Source: Thermaceae bacterium (GTDB taxonomy: Bacteria; Deinococcota; Deinococci; Deinococcales; Thermaceae). Taken from it: DNA of 64,000 bases. The position numbers and the translations under genes are program-made. Of this stretch, positions 1 through 8,637 are shown piece after piece (positions within the stretch are counted from its first letter, which is position 1; each line of letters opens with the position of its first letter). The DNA is taken from contig JADMIM010000009.1 of assembly GCA_015478585.1 (NCBI GenBank), forward strand, positions 1 to 64,000, written 5' to 3'. A model generated the notes under the pieces. It worked only from the letters and a program-made list of their open reading frames with translations. It was not told the DNA's origin and made no database searches.

Positions 1-53
1 CTGACCTCTCCGACTTGCCTGAAGCTTTTTCCCTTTATTACGCCGATGGTCTA

Positions 54-80
54 TTGACAGTACTATCATTTCATTATAAT
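54..80 (+). promoter_or_regulatory. Promoter of the gntR-led operon
   Basis: TTGACA at 54-59 and TATAAT at 75-80 are both perfect consensus hexamers, separated by 15 bases, which is shorter than the usual 16-18. They lie 55 bases upstream of the GTG chosen for the GntR regulator, so a leader of about 45-50 bases is expected. The promoter probably drives the regulator and the catabolic operon behind it, since the following genes are closely spaced. Confidence 0.6.
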
Positions 81-87
81 ATTATAA
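74..87. promoter_or_regulatory. Perfect 14-bp palindrome over the -10 box, candidate GntR operator
   Basis: TTATAATATTATAA is a perfect inverted repeat with no spacer and it contains the whole -10 hexamer. A regulator bound here would block RNA polymerase. Because the next gene encodes a GntR/UTRA repressor, autoregulation with induction by a sugar ligand is the simplest reading. AT-rich palindromes can also arise by chance, so the assignment is an inference. Confidence 0.4.
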
Positions 88-134
88 CAACTATAAAGCT
101 GGATCCTAAAGTTCTGCGGGAGGTGGGCGTACCT

Positions 135-875
135 GTGAACCGAAGTAACCGTGTCCCTTTATACGCCCAACTCGAGGCCACTCTGCGTACGCAAATTAGC
201 AGTGGAAGTCTAAAACCGGGCGACTGGCTTCCCTCTGAAGCAGAGTTGGGGCAACGTTATGGGATCAGCCGCATTACTGTCCGGGCTGCCCTGCAGCAAC
301 TTGAGGAAGACGGTCTGGTAGAACGTCAGGCTGGAAAAGGCACACTGGTCAAAGCCTCTGAAGTAGAGCCCTGGAGCTGTCTCACCTCTTTTACTCAACA
401 GATGATGCGCATCGGACGGGTTCCCCGTACCAAGTTACTCAAGGTAAAGACCATTGTTCTCGATCCTGAACTCAAAAGTACACTACAGCTAAAGCCCGGT
501 GAGCCAGCAGTGTTGATAGAGCGGCTACGGTTGGTGGATGAGGAACCCGCCGCGCTGATGCGGGCTTATATCCCTTTACGCTTCGTGCCCGGCATTTCAC
601 GCAAAGATTTCCCAAACACTGGAAAAGAGCAATCGATTCTCTATGTTCTGGAAAAGCGCTATGGTCTCCTAATTGACGAGGGGGAAGAAACTACCGCTCC
701 GGTATGTCTTACCCAACCTGATGCCGGCTTGCTTGGACTGGCTGAGGGAAGCCCAGTAATCTACAAGGCTTGCGTCATCCGTAATCGCCTGGGAGAACCT
801 GTCCTCTACGAAAAAGCGTATTGGTGCAAACCGCAGACCGAGCTGGTGCGGCGTGTTACCACTGCAACTGACTAG
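135..875 (+). CDS. GntR family regulator with UTRA ligand domain
   Basis: A 246-residue HutC-subfamily regulator. The N-terminal winged helix begins at VPLYAQLEATLR and carries the typical LPSEAELGQRYGISRITVR recognition region, ending in the wing GKGTLV. The rest matches a UTRA effector domain, with PGEPAVLIERLR and a final VLYEKAYW strand. UTRA domains bind small metabolites, often sugar phosphates, which release the repressor. An upstream ATG at 15 is in frame, but it precedes the promoter and encodes an unlikely leader. GTG at 135 has GGGAGGTG about nine bases upstream and starts right at the domain. It heads the catabolic operon and probably regulates it. Confidence 0.9.
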   Translation: MNRSNRVPLYAQLEATLRTQISSGSLKPGDWLPSEAELGQRYGISRITVRAALQQLEEDGLVERQAGKGTLVKASEVEPWSCLTSFTQQMMRIGRVPRTKLLKVKTIVLDPELKSTLQLKPGEPAVLIERLRLVDEEPAALMRAYIPLRFVPGISRKDFPNTGKEQSILYVLEKRYGLLIDEGEETTAPVCLTQPDAGLLGLAEGSPVIYKACVIRNRLGEPVLYEKAYWCKPQTELVRRVTTATD

Positions 876-883
876 GTGCCCTC

Positions 884-2308
884 ATGAATGAATCTCCCCT
901 CAAGATCGGCTACGTCCCTTCCCACCTTTTCACGTATTTTGCGCAAGAATACGATGTATTCGGTCGGTCAGTCAAAACGCTAGAGGCACTTGCAAGAGAA
1001 CAGGGGTTCGCACTTGAGGTAGTTTCCGAACCAGTTAGCGACGCAGTCGATGCCATCAGGGCACAGCAGGCGATGGATGCGGCAGGTGTCGATCTTGTGC
1101 TATTGCAAAGCAGCAGTTTTGCAATGGGGGACGTGGTGTCTGCTTTTGCAGCAGGCAAAGCCCGAATTGGGCTATGGGCCGTGGAGGAGCCAACCCACCA
1201 AGGGCCAGTGTTGCTCAATAATTTTGTCTCGCTAAACATGAACGCCAGCATCCTGCGAAAGTATTTCTCCCCACCTATTCCCTATAAGTGGTTTTTTGGT
1301 ATTGCGGAACACCCCTGGTTTGCTCCACGCCTTGCAATCACGGTGAAGGCGCTCACTGCGTTAAAACGCTTGCGCGAAAGTCGGGTTGGTTGGATTGGCG
1401 GATTAGCCCCCACGTTTTATAACTTCACATTTGATCCCCGAAAACTTGCTGAGCGATTGGGTGGTCAAGTTATCAGTCATGAACTTGAAGAACTCTTTGA
1501 GCGAATGCAGTTCAGCACAGCCGAGGTTGATCACACCATCGAGGAAATGACTGCTTTTGCACGGAATCGGGTCGAAGTGTCTAAGGAAGATGTGGGACAA
1601 AATGCCCGGATTTTTCTGGCGCTGCGAAAATTAGCTAGAGAACAAGGTTACGCAGCCCTTGCAGTGAATGATTGGCCTAGGTTTCAGTCCAAGTTGGGGA
1701 TTCACCCAGGAATGGCATTCTCCTGGCTAGACCAGGCTGAAGGAATCCCAGTGGCTTCCGAAGGCGATGTATTAGGGGCACTGAGTATGCTTTTAATGCG
1801 TGTTATCAGTGGTAAAGGAGCAATGCTACTAGACTTCACCGATATTGATCTGGACACCGGGAGCCTGCTTACCTGGCACTGCGGTGGAAGTCCCCTCAAC
1901 TTGGCAAACAAAGAGGGCATCATCTGGAAAAACCACTCGACGCTGGGGCGGAAAAACTCTATGGTCAGGCCAGTAGGTGCTGTTGCCGATTTCAGATTTG
2001 CCCCCCAGCCGGTCACACTCACGCGCCTCAGCAAAGACGCAAATCGCCTCCTGGTAATTGAGGCCAAGGTTATAGAGGGGATCAATCAAGGGTTCGACGG
2101 AAGTCGTGGGTGGCTGCAAGATTTTCACCTCAACCATGAGGTAAGTACCTTGGCTGACCTTGTAAATACCGTCTTAGTGGAGGGGATCGAGCACCACTTC
2201 ATTCTTGGTAGCGGTTTGCACGCTGAGGTTTTTAGTGAGATTGCTGCCTGGACTGGAATGAGTGTGATCGAGAGAGTTCCTTATCGCAATTTCTTGCAAT
2301 TTGCCTAA
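884..2308 (+). CDS. L-fucose/L-arabinose isomerase-fold sugar isomerase family protein
   Basis: 474 residues. The N-terminal half looks like the alternating Rossmann-type domains of FucI/AraA-like proteins (VDLVLLQSSSF, followed by a conserved LLNNF-type stretch). The C-terminal part has the family's late GSLLTWHCGGSPLNLA segment, in which the His near a Gly-Gly pair lies at the active site of L-fucose isomerases. Such enzymes interconvert aldoses and ketoses with a divalent metal. The true substrate cannot be read. It follows gntR by eight bases and precedes the transporter ATPase by ten, so it belongs to the operon and could open the pathway for a sugar released from an imported compound. 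It might instead be a non-isomerase member of the fold. Confidence 0.7.
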   Translation: MNESPLKIGYVPSHLFTYFAQEYDVFGRSVKTLEALAREQGFALEVVSEPVSDAVDAIRAQQAMDAAGVDLVLLQSSSFAMGDVVSAFAAGKARIGLWAVEEPTHQGPVLLNNFVSLNMNASILRKYFSPPIPYKWFFGIAEHPWFAPRLAITVKALTALKRLRESRVGWIGGLAPTFYNFTFDPRKLAERLGGQVISHELEELFERMQFSTAEVDHTIEEMTAFARNRVEVSKEDVGQNARIFLALRKLAREQGYAALAVNDWPRFQSKLGIHPGMAFSWLDQAEGIPVASEGDVLGALSMLLMRVISGKGAMLLDFTDIDLDTGSLLTWHCGGSPLNLANKEGIIWKNHSTLGRKNSMVRPVGAVADFRFAPQPVTLTRLSKDANRLLVIEAKVIEGINQGFDGSRGWLQDFHLNHEVSTLADLVNTVLVEGIEHHFILGSGLHAEVFSEIAAWTGMSVIERVPYRNFLQFA

Positions 2309-2318
2309 GGAGTGATAG

Positions 2319-3392
2319 ATGACTGAGTTGAAAATAGTCAATTTAACAAAGCGTTTTGATGACAGTGTGGTGGTAGATAATGTGTCCATCACAGTAGAAC
2401 CAGGACGTTTGGTGGCCCTATTGGGACCGTCGGGTTGTGGCAAGACTACAACGTTACGCATGATCGCAGGGCTCACAGTCCCAACGGATGGGGATATCCA
2501 ATTTAGTGGTCAGTCTGTGCTACAGCAGCCACCTGAGCGCCGAAACATTGGGATGGTGTTTCAGCGGTATGTGCTCTTTCCTCACATGAGTGTCGCCCAA
2601 AACGTGGGCTTTGGTCTGTTCATCCGGGGGATTTCCAAAACCGAAATTCAACGCCGGGTACGAGAAATGCTAGAGATCGTACAACTTGAGCATTTGGAGA
2701 AGCGGTTTCCGAGCCAGCTTTCAGGTGGGCAACAGCAACGGGTGGCGATTGCACGGACTCTGGTAACCAACCCTCAGATATTGCTCATGGACGAACCGCT
2801 CTCCAACCTCGATGCCAAGCTGCGGGAAGAGATGCGTACCTTTATCAAAGAACTGCAGCAACGTCTGAACATCACCACCTTGTTTGTTACCCATGACCAG
2901 GTTGAAGCAATGGAATTAGCCGATCAGGTCGGAGTGATGTTCAAAGGAAAACTCGTACAGTTTGGCATCCCTGAAGAAGTGTTCAATCATCCCCATAACT
3001 CCCGAGTAGCCGATTTTATGGGGGCTACCAATCTAATCCGAGGCAAAATTGTACGCCAGGAGGCCGGAGGTATCCAACTCAATATCTCCGCGGGTGATCT
3101 CTTGGTTCAGTCACCCGGTAGCCATGCTTTAGGAACCGAAGTTATTGCCACCATTCGACCTGAGCATATCGATATTGTGGAAACCGAACCCCTGGACAAA
3201 CACGTTGGTAATAGATTCAAGGGAACCATTGAGCAAGTGGTTTATTTTGGTGGGTCAGTGAGCTACCAGGTGGAGGCAAGCGGTCTGAATCTGAAGGTTC
3301 TTGAGCGCTCGACTCGAATGATGACGGTTGGGCAGGAGGTGATACTTCGGTTGAATCCTCAAAAACTTTGGATCTTTCCTGAACAGGCCTAG
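2319..3392 (+). CDS. ABC transporter ATP-binding protein, PotA/UgpC type
   Basis: 357 residues. The Walker A motif GPSGCGKTT is at about 36-44, the Q-loop is in GMVFQRY, the signature LSGGQQQR is near 134-141, Walker B with LLMDEPLSNLD follows near 155, and the H-loop His is in VTHDQ near 192. A C-terminal TOBE-type region (IRPEHIDIV) follows, as in importers for polyamines, iron and sugars. SD AAGGAG stands in front of the ATG. It energises the two permeases encoded downstream. ATPase, binding protein and two permeases all lie in one transcription unit. Confidence 0.93.
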   Translation: MTELKIVNLTKRFDDSVVVDNVSITVEPGRLVALLGPSGCGKTTTLRMIAGLTVPTDGDIQFSGQSVLQQPPERRNIGMVFQRYVLFPHMSVAQNVGFGLFIRGISKTEIQRRVREMLEIVQLEHLEKRFPSQLSGGQQQRVAIARTLVTNPQILLMDEPLSNLDAKLREEMRTFIKELQQRLNITTLFVTHDQVEAMELADQVGVMFKGKLVQFGIPEEVFNHPHNSRVADFMGATNLIRGKIVRQEAGGIQLNISAGDLLVQSPGSHALGTEVIATIRPEHIDIVETEPLDKHVGNRFKGTIEQVVYFGGSVSYQVEASGLNLKVLERSTRMMTVGQEVILRLNPQKLWIFPEQA

Positions 3393-3416
3393 TAGGTAAA
3401 CCGGAGGTGAGAAGTT

Positions 3417-4793
3417 ATGGGAAAAAGACTTTGGTTATGGGCAGTTACCATAGGCTTCGTGCTGCTAGCAGGATCGGTTCTGGGGCAACAAGCAAAAGGT
3501 AATCCAGTTGCGGAAAAGTTCCGCTCTGATTTCCTGGCTGGCAAATTGACCTGGAATGATGTGCTAACTGAGGCTAAAAAGGAAGGCCAGGTCAACTGGT
3601 ATCACTGGGGCGGAAGTACCGAACTGAATACTTGGATTGATCAGGTCGTAAAACCTGAATTAGCCAAGTTTGGGATAGCCCTAAAGACATTCAGGGTCAA
3701 TGATACTCGTAACGCTGTAGATCTAGTAATTGCTGACAACGCCTCAGGTAAGGGTCTGGGTATGGGCAGTGTGGATGCTATCTGGATCAATGGCGAAAAC
3801 TTCTACACTCTGGGCACTCAAAACCTGCTATTCGGGCCATTTGCCGATAAGTTGCCCAACTCTAAAAACTTCTTTTTTGACCCTAAAGAGCCCCGTTCCA
3901 AGTTGAATACCAGCGACTTTGGATATCCGACTAACCTTCAGGAAGTACCATGGTCAGGCGAAGAGTACACCTGTTATATTGACACCGCCCGTCTTAAACC
4001 CGCAGATGCACCCAAGACCTTCCAAGACCTCGAGACCTGGCTGCGCAAAACTCCTGGACGCTTCACCTATATCAAACCTCCTGATTTCAACGGGAATACT
4101 TTTGTCGAAGAAGTTATGTACGCTTTCAACGCTGGTGGCCCCGAACCCTTCCAGAAACGGGCTAAAGATCTTGGCTTGCGAAACTTCATCCAGGCCACCA
4201 AAGGCGGATTTGAATTCCTCAAGCGGATCGATCCTTTCTTATTGGGTGGCGGGGGACGAGACGGAGTCCGCGGTAACCCGATTTATCCTAACAGCCCGGA
4301 TGCCCTCCAGACCCTACTGGTCAACGGCCAGATTGATATGGGGTGCGAGTTTGGCAAGTACAACGCGGCGATTCAGATCAAAAACGGTAGGTTCCCCCCC
4401 ACGGTACAAAACATTATCTTCCCCCAGAAAGACATGATTTCCAACAAAAACTACATCGCTATTCCTTCGAACTCGCCCAATCCGGCTGCAGCCTTGGTTC
4501 TGGCTAATGTTGTGTCGGGCATCGATAACCAGTTCTCCAAGCTTTCCCAGATCGGTTATCCCCTGGGGATTGATCCAGGTCGGCTGTCGGCTGCCGATCA
4601 GGAGGCTGCAGCCAAGGCCTCACTCCCATTACCCGGCATCACCCTAGCCCAGCTTGGGGATAACGCGGTTCCCGACACTAATTCCTCACTAGTAAAAGTC
4701 CTCGAGGGCATTTGGCAGGAGTATATCGAGCGCCAATCAGGCAAACCTCTCGAGCAGATTATCGCTGATAGCTGGAATACTCAGGTGAAATAA
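3417..4793 (+). CDS. ABC transporter substrate-binding protein, YnjB-like
   Basis: 458 residues with a signal peptide: MGKR, a hydrophobic core, then a likely Ala-X-Gly/Gln cut near VLGQQA. The mature part resembles the YnjB family (COG4134), with VNWYHWGG, the VDAIWINGENF motif, and EVPWSGEEYTCYID. Members of this family have no firmly assigned ligand. A strong GGAGGTGAG precedes the ATG by seven bases, the strongest site in the operon, consistent with high expression of a binding protein. A stable hairpin follows the stop codon. The catabolic neighbours (nucleoside hydrolase, nucleoside phosphorylase, isomerase) point to a nucleoside or sugar derivative as cargo, which is inference. Confidence 0.88.
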   Translation: MGKRLWLWAVTIGFVLLAGSVLGQQAKGNPVAEKFRSDFLAGKLTWNDVLTEAKKEGQVNWYHWGGSTELNTWIDQVVKPELAKFGIALKTFRVNDTRNAVDLVIADNASGKGLGMGSVDAIWINGENFYTLGTQNLLFGPFADKLPNSKNFFFDPKEPRSKLNTSDFGYPTNLQEVPWSGEEYTCYIDTARLKPADAPKTFQDLETWLRKTPGRFTYIKPPDFNGNTFVEEVMYAFNAGGPEPFQKRAKDLGLRNFIQATKGGFEFLKRIDPFLLGGGGRDGVRGNPIYPNSPDALQTLLVNGQIDMGCEFGKYNAAIQIKNGRFPPTVQNIIFPQKDMISNKNYIAIPSNSPNPAAALVLANVVSGIDNQFSKLSQIGYPLGIDPGRLSAADQEAAAKASLPLPGITLAQLGDNAVPDTNSSLVKVLEGIWQEYIERQSGKPLEQIIADSWNTQVK

Positions 4794-4797
4794 GCCA

Positions 4798-4816
4798 TTT
4801 GGGGCCGAGCCCCAAA
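4798..4816 (+). terminator. Intercistronic hairpin behind the binding-protein gene
   Basis: TTTGGGGC-CGA-GCCCCAAA forms a perfect 8-bp stem with a 3-base loop and is followed by CTTTTCCCC. It lies five bases after the binding-protein stop and just before the first permease gene. Such hairpins after binding-protein genes commonly stabilise the upstream message or terminate part of the transcripts, so that binding protein outnumbers permease. It is probably partial, because the operon continues. Confidence 0.65.
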
Positions 4817-4827
4817 CTTTTCCCCTT

Positions 4828-5754
4828 ATGGAGCTACCAAAGGCCAATCCCATCAAACACCTCCCCCAAGCCCGCCGCCGCTGGCTAGGCCGATTCCGCA
4901 TAGCCTTGATGCTGGCACCGGCGATGGCAGTTCTGGTGGTCTTATATCTCGGTGCACTCGTCTTGGCCTTTCTACAAAGCCTGGGCTACGCACCGCTATA
5001 TCAAATCAACACCTTTCCCACACTGCATTACTATCAGGATTTGTTCAGCAGTACAGGTTTCTGGCAATCGGTCTTTTACACCTTCTATTATGCTCTGATT
5101 CCTACCTTCGTGGGTCTAATACTCAGTATCTATCTAGCCTTGACATTGCGAAAACGCTTTGCGCTCAAGAGGTTGTTCCAGTACGTGTACAAGCTACCGT
5201 TGATGATTCCCTACCTTGTGGGAGTCTCGCTGACCATTTTACTGTTTTCTAACGGGGGAATCATTGCTCGTGTACTTCACTTAATAGGAATAATTGATAA
5301 CCCTGTAGAGTTTCCGCGTATCCTTTATGACCACAGTGGATTAGGCATCATGATCGTGTATATCTGGAAACAGGTGCCTTTCATGACTTTGATCATCTAC
5401 TCGGTTTTGCTGGGGCTTGGCCCGGAAAGTGAGGAGGCCGCAACTACGTTGGGCGCTAATCCGTGGCAGACCTTCTGGTACGTGACACTACCTCAGATCA
5501 TGCCAGGGATTATTACCGGTACTGCTATCGTATTTGCATTCAATTTTGGTTCCTTTGAGACACCCTTCATTTTAGGCGGGGGCTTTCCCAACACACTTCC
5601 GGTCGAGGCGTGGCGGGCATTTGATGATCCCGAGCCAGCACGACGGCTGGGAGCTATGGCCATAGTCATGGTAATCTCTGTGGTTTCTGGAGGGCTTTTA
5701 TATCTCTACATTGCCTGGTATCGCCGCTTTGAGAAACGTAGGGGGAGGGTGTGA
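4828..5754 (+). CDS. ABC transporter permease 1 (binding-protein-dependent)
   Basis: 308 residues, about six membrane segments starting with LMLAPAMAVLVVLYLGALVL. The EAA loop, which docks on the ATPase, is present as EEAATTLGANPWQTFWYVTLPQIMPG. This is the PotB/CysT-like architecture of the inner-membrane subunit. There is no convincing SD before ATG 4828, which sits just behind the intercistronic hairpin, so translation may depend on that structure. It pairs with the next permease to form the transmembrane channel. Confidence 0.9.
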   Translation: MELPKANPIKHLPQARRRWLGRFRIALMLAPAMAVLVVLYLGALVLAFLQSLGYAPLYQINTFPTLHYYQDLFSSTGFWQSVFYTFYYALIPTFVGLILSIYLALTLRKRFALKRLFQYVYKLPLMIPYLVGVSLTILLFSNGGIIARVLHLIGIIDNPVEFPRILYDHSGLGIMIVYIWKQVPFMTLIIYSVLLGLGPESEEAATTLGANPWQTFWYVTLPQIMPGIITGTAIVFAFNFGSFETPFILGGGFPNTLPVEAWRAFDDPEPARRLGAMAIVMVISVVSGGLLYLYIAWYRRFEKRRGRV

Positions 5755-6614
5755 CCATTCGGGAGCGGCGTTTTAGTAGAGATGGGCTAACCCCCTTCCA
5801 GCGTTTTTATCTGATCTTTTTCGCGCTTACTGTCCTGAGTCCCCTGATACCGATGATCATTGCCTCTTTTGCCTTCCGGTGGTTCTGGCCGGATTTACTG
5901 CCATCAGAGTGGTGGGCTAGTGCCCGTCATACCTTAACCCAACCAATAGGATGGGACTACGTCTTTTCGCCTTACTCAAGGTTGTTCACTGCTATCCGCA
6001 ATACCTTAGTGATTGGTTTTTCGGTGACCCTGTTGTGCCTCGCTATTAGCCTGCCCGCTGCCAGAGTATTGGCGAGAGAGAAGTTCCGTGCTAAAGGGCT
6101 GGTTGAGTTTTTCTTGCTCACCCCTCTGATTGTTCCTGAAGTAGCGATTGGATTAGGTGTGCTTTTGATCTTTATCCAGCTTGGCCTGGCTGGCAGTTTT
6201 GTTGGGATTGTCTTGGCTCATCTCATTCCCACTGTGCCCTATGCCATTCGGGTGCTCACCTCGGTTTTCCAAAACCTTTCAACCGATTATGAAGAACAAG
6301 CTATGGTTCTAGGGGCGAATCCACTTAAGACCTTCTGGCATATCACCTTGCCGATGATCTTCCCTGGCATCATGGCGGGAGGATTATTTGTGTTTTTAGT
6401 TTCCTCTAATGTTTTCTTGCTGACTTTTTTTGTGGGGCGAGGACAGGTGGAAACTTTGCCTACCCTGCTATTTACCAAAGTCAGCTCGGGTGGGGTACTA
6501 GACCCGGTGACAGCAGGAATCACCCTGATCACCATGCTGCCAGGCATTATTCTTTTGCTCATCACCGAACGTTTTATCCGGGAAGAAGTCTTCGCCAAGG
6601 GTTTTAGCGGCTGA
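5751..6614 (+). CDS. ABC transporter permease 2 (binding-protein-dependent)
   Basis: 287 residues, PotC-like, with about six membrane segments and the EAA loop YEEQAMVLGANPLKTFWHITLPMIFPG. The GTG start overlaps the preceding stop (GTGA) and GGGGGAGGGT lies immediately upstream, so translation is coupled to permease 1. In E. coli the YnjC permease is a single fused protein. Here the two halves are separate genes, as in polyamine and iron importers. Confidence 0.9.
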   Translation: MTIRERRFSRDGLTPFQRFYLIFFALTVLSPLIPMIIASFAFRWFWPDLLPSEWWASARHTLTQPIGWDYVFSPYSRLFTAIRNTLVIGFSVTLLCLAISLPAARVLAREKFRAKGLVEFFLLTPLIVPEVAIGLGVLLIFIQLGLAGSFVGIVLAHLIPTVPYAIRVLTSVFQNLSTDYEEQAMVLGANPLKTFWHITLPMIFPGIMAGGLFVFLVSSNVFLLTFFVGRGQVETLPTLLFTKVSSGGVLDPVTAGITLITMLPGIILLLITERFIREEVFAKGFSG

Positions 6615-6665
6615 AATCCCGGCGTGCCCAAGTATGGATCAAAGCGTGCCAATGGAGAGCTTAAT

Positions 6666-7805
6666 ATGGTAAGTCCAACCCCTAGTCGAAACAATCCCGA
6701 ATATGCCGCAGTGCTGCGAACATTCCCAAAGCTCCCTAAAAAAAAGCTCTTGGAACGACTAGCTCTGCCTGAAGGATCGGTGCGAGTGGTCATCGATACC
6801 GATGCAAAAAACGAGATCGATGATCAGTTCACCCTAGCCTGGGCCCTATTATCGAGGGATATCCTTAAAATCGAAGGCGTTTACGCAGCCCCGTTCTCTT
6901 TTGGTCTCTGGCAGGAGAGCTTTCAACGGGCACACCAGGTCAAACAATCCTTGTCCCGACCCCAAGAGGCCGATGCCGCGTTGCTTTCAACATTCGCGAC
7001 TTGGTTGGAGAAGCTCGAGCGTGAAGGCCCCAATGCCCTAGATCCTATTTTTAACCTGCCAGGTGAGGGGATGAAACGCAGCTATGATGAAATCCTCACC
7101 ATCTTTCAAAAGCTTGGTCAGCCCTCCCAAGGGTTAGTTTTCCACGGCTCAGACCGCTTCTTGTCCTCAGTGGCTGATCCGGTCGATAGTCCTGCTGCCC
7201 GTCATCTCATTGCCCAGGCATTCGAGCCTTCCGATTCTCCGCTTTATGTTGTCGCTATCGGTGCCCTGACCAACGTGGTTTCGGCAATGCTCCTAGAGCC
7301 CAAGATCATTGAAAACATCGTGGTGGTTTGGACAGCGAGCTATCCTTCAACTTCAAAACGAACCACCCATTCCCTGAACCTGGAAGAGGATCTGATCGCT
7401 TCCCAGGTGCTTTTTGATTGCGGTGTTCCTCTGGTTTATCTGCCTGGATATCAGGTTGGTGCCCAACTGAAGATATCGCATCCCGAAATGGAACTTTGGG
7501 TTCGGGGACGGGGTGCAATCGGCGATTATTTATACTCGCTTTATACCAACAACCCGCTACACGCCTACAAAAAACCCGAGGACTTCTTTGGGCGCAGCTG
7601 GATTATGTGGGATCTGATCAATATAGCCTGGCTGCTCAACCACCAATGGGTTCCCAGTGACCTCATGCCCTCTCCCATTTTGAACGATGACAAGTTTTAC
7701 CAAGATGCGGGAGCTGGCAGACATTTGATGCGTGAGGCCTACGGAGTCGACCGTGACTCGATCTTTCGTGATTTCCTAACGAAATTGCAGGGAGTAATCC
7801 AATGA
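6666..7805 (+). CDS. Inosine/uridine-preferring nucleoside hydrolase family protein
   Basis: 379 residues. Near residue 43 stands VVIDTDAKNEIDDQF, a variant of the DTDxxxDD calcium-binding signature of nucleoside hydrolases, and later the family's VAIGALTNV strand. The enzymes split the N-glycosidic bond to give free base and ribose. It is somewhat longer than typical 310-340-residue members, with an insert containing PFSFGLWQESFQRA. A GTG at 6624 is in frame, but ATG at 6666 has GGAGAG seven bases upstream and is preferred. Placement right behind the importer suggests that the imported compound is a nucleoside. The DTDAKNEIDDQ variant could mark a subfamily with another glycosidic substrate. 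Confidence 0.82.
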   Translation: MVSPTPSRNNPEYAAVLRTFPKLPKKKLLERLALPEGSVRVVIDTDAKNEIDDQFTLAWALLSRDILKIEGVYAAPFSFGLWQESFQRAHQVKQSLSRPQEADAALLSTFATWLEKLEREGPNALDPIFNLPGEGMKRSYDEILTIFQKLGQPSQGLVFHGSDRFLSSVADPVDSPAARHLIAQAFEPSDSPLYVVAIGALTNVVSAMLLEPKIIENIVVVWTASYPSTSKRTTHSLNLEEDLIASQVLFDCGVPLVYLPGYQVGAQLKISHPEMELWVRGRGAIGDYLYSLYTNNPLHAYKKPEDFFGRSWIMWDLINIAWLLNHQWVPSDLMPSPILNDDKFYQDAGAGRHLMREAYGVDRDSIFRDFLTKLQGVIQ

Positions 7806-7830
7806 ATCCGGCACTGAAAGGCCATAGCCG

Positions 7831-8637
7831 ATGAACACACCTTTGCTGGGCCTAGACGGCAAAGCCGTTATTGTGGCGCTAGATCACGCACTTTACTCCG
7901 GGCAGATACCCCCACTTGACCAGCCCGGCACACTGCTAAACCAGTTGCTCAAAGAGCATCCAGATGGCCTGATAGTGACCCGAGGAATACAGCAGCTAAT
8001 TCCCCTGTCGTACCGAGGACAACGCTGGCTGACCGTGGATTACTACGGAACATCAGTACTTCCTGGTCAATCCGATACCCTAGAGCTTCAGGCTCCCCTA
8101 TGGTCTCCCAAGACTGCCAGGGCCTTTGGGGCTACAGGCCTCAAAACCCTGCTGGTTTTTGGCCGGGTAAACCACGAAGTCTATCTGCAAAACGTGCAGT
8201 ATGTAGCCAAACTGGTAAGTGAGGCATACGATGTGGGACTTCCAGTGATGGTCGAACCCGTGCTTTGGGGTTCACGTATCCCTCAGGAACAACAGGGAGA
8301 TGATGCCTTGGTAGCTCATGCCACCCGCATTGCCTTTGAGTTGGGGGCGGATTGTATAAAGATACCTATACCCAATAACCCAGGAATCCTGGAGGCACTT
8401 ACGCGGGCACTTCCCATACCCATTGTGCTCATGGGAGGTCCCATTACCGATCCAGCCAACCTCTTCTCCTTGATACGGTCATCCCTGGATGCCGGAGCCG
8501 CAGGTGTTGCCCTGGGGCGCAATGTATGGCATCATCCTAACCCCGCCGCCATGGTAGCTGCACTCAATGAACTTGTTCACCATAACGCCAGATCCAAACA
8601 TGCACTGGAGATGCTTGGTGCAGGAGATTCATTATGA
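7831..8637 (+). CDS. Class I aldolase, DhnA/LsrF/DeoC-like
   Basis: 268 residues, a TIM barrel of the FbaB/LsrF/LacD type. It opens with VIVALDHALYSG, has VMVEPVLWG in mid-barrel, the likely Schiff-base Lys at about 177 in ADCIKIPIP, and the phosphate-binding end VLMGGPITD followed by GAAGVALGRNVW. These enzymes cleave or transfer ketose phosphates through a lysine imine. In this operon it could cleave a ketose phosphate produced by the DhaLK-like kinase into dihydroxyacetone phosphate and an aldehyde. It overlaps the next gene by four bases (ATGA), so translation is coupled to the E1 subunits. Confidence 0.85.
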   Translation: MNTPLLGLDGKAVIVALDHALYSGQIPPLDQPGTLLNQLLKEHPDGLIVTRGIQQLIPLSYRGQRWLTVDYYGTSVLPGQSDTLELQAPLWSPKTARAFGATGLKTLLVFGRVNHEVYLQNVQYVAKLVSEAYDVGLPVMVEPVLWGSRIPQEQQGDDALVAHATRIAFELGADCIKIPIPNNPGILEALTRALPIPIVLMGGPITDPANLFSLIRSSLDAGAAGVALGRNVWHHPNPAAMVAALNELVHHNARSKHALEMLGAGDSL

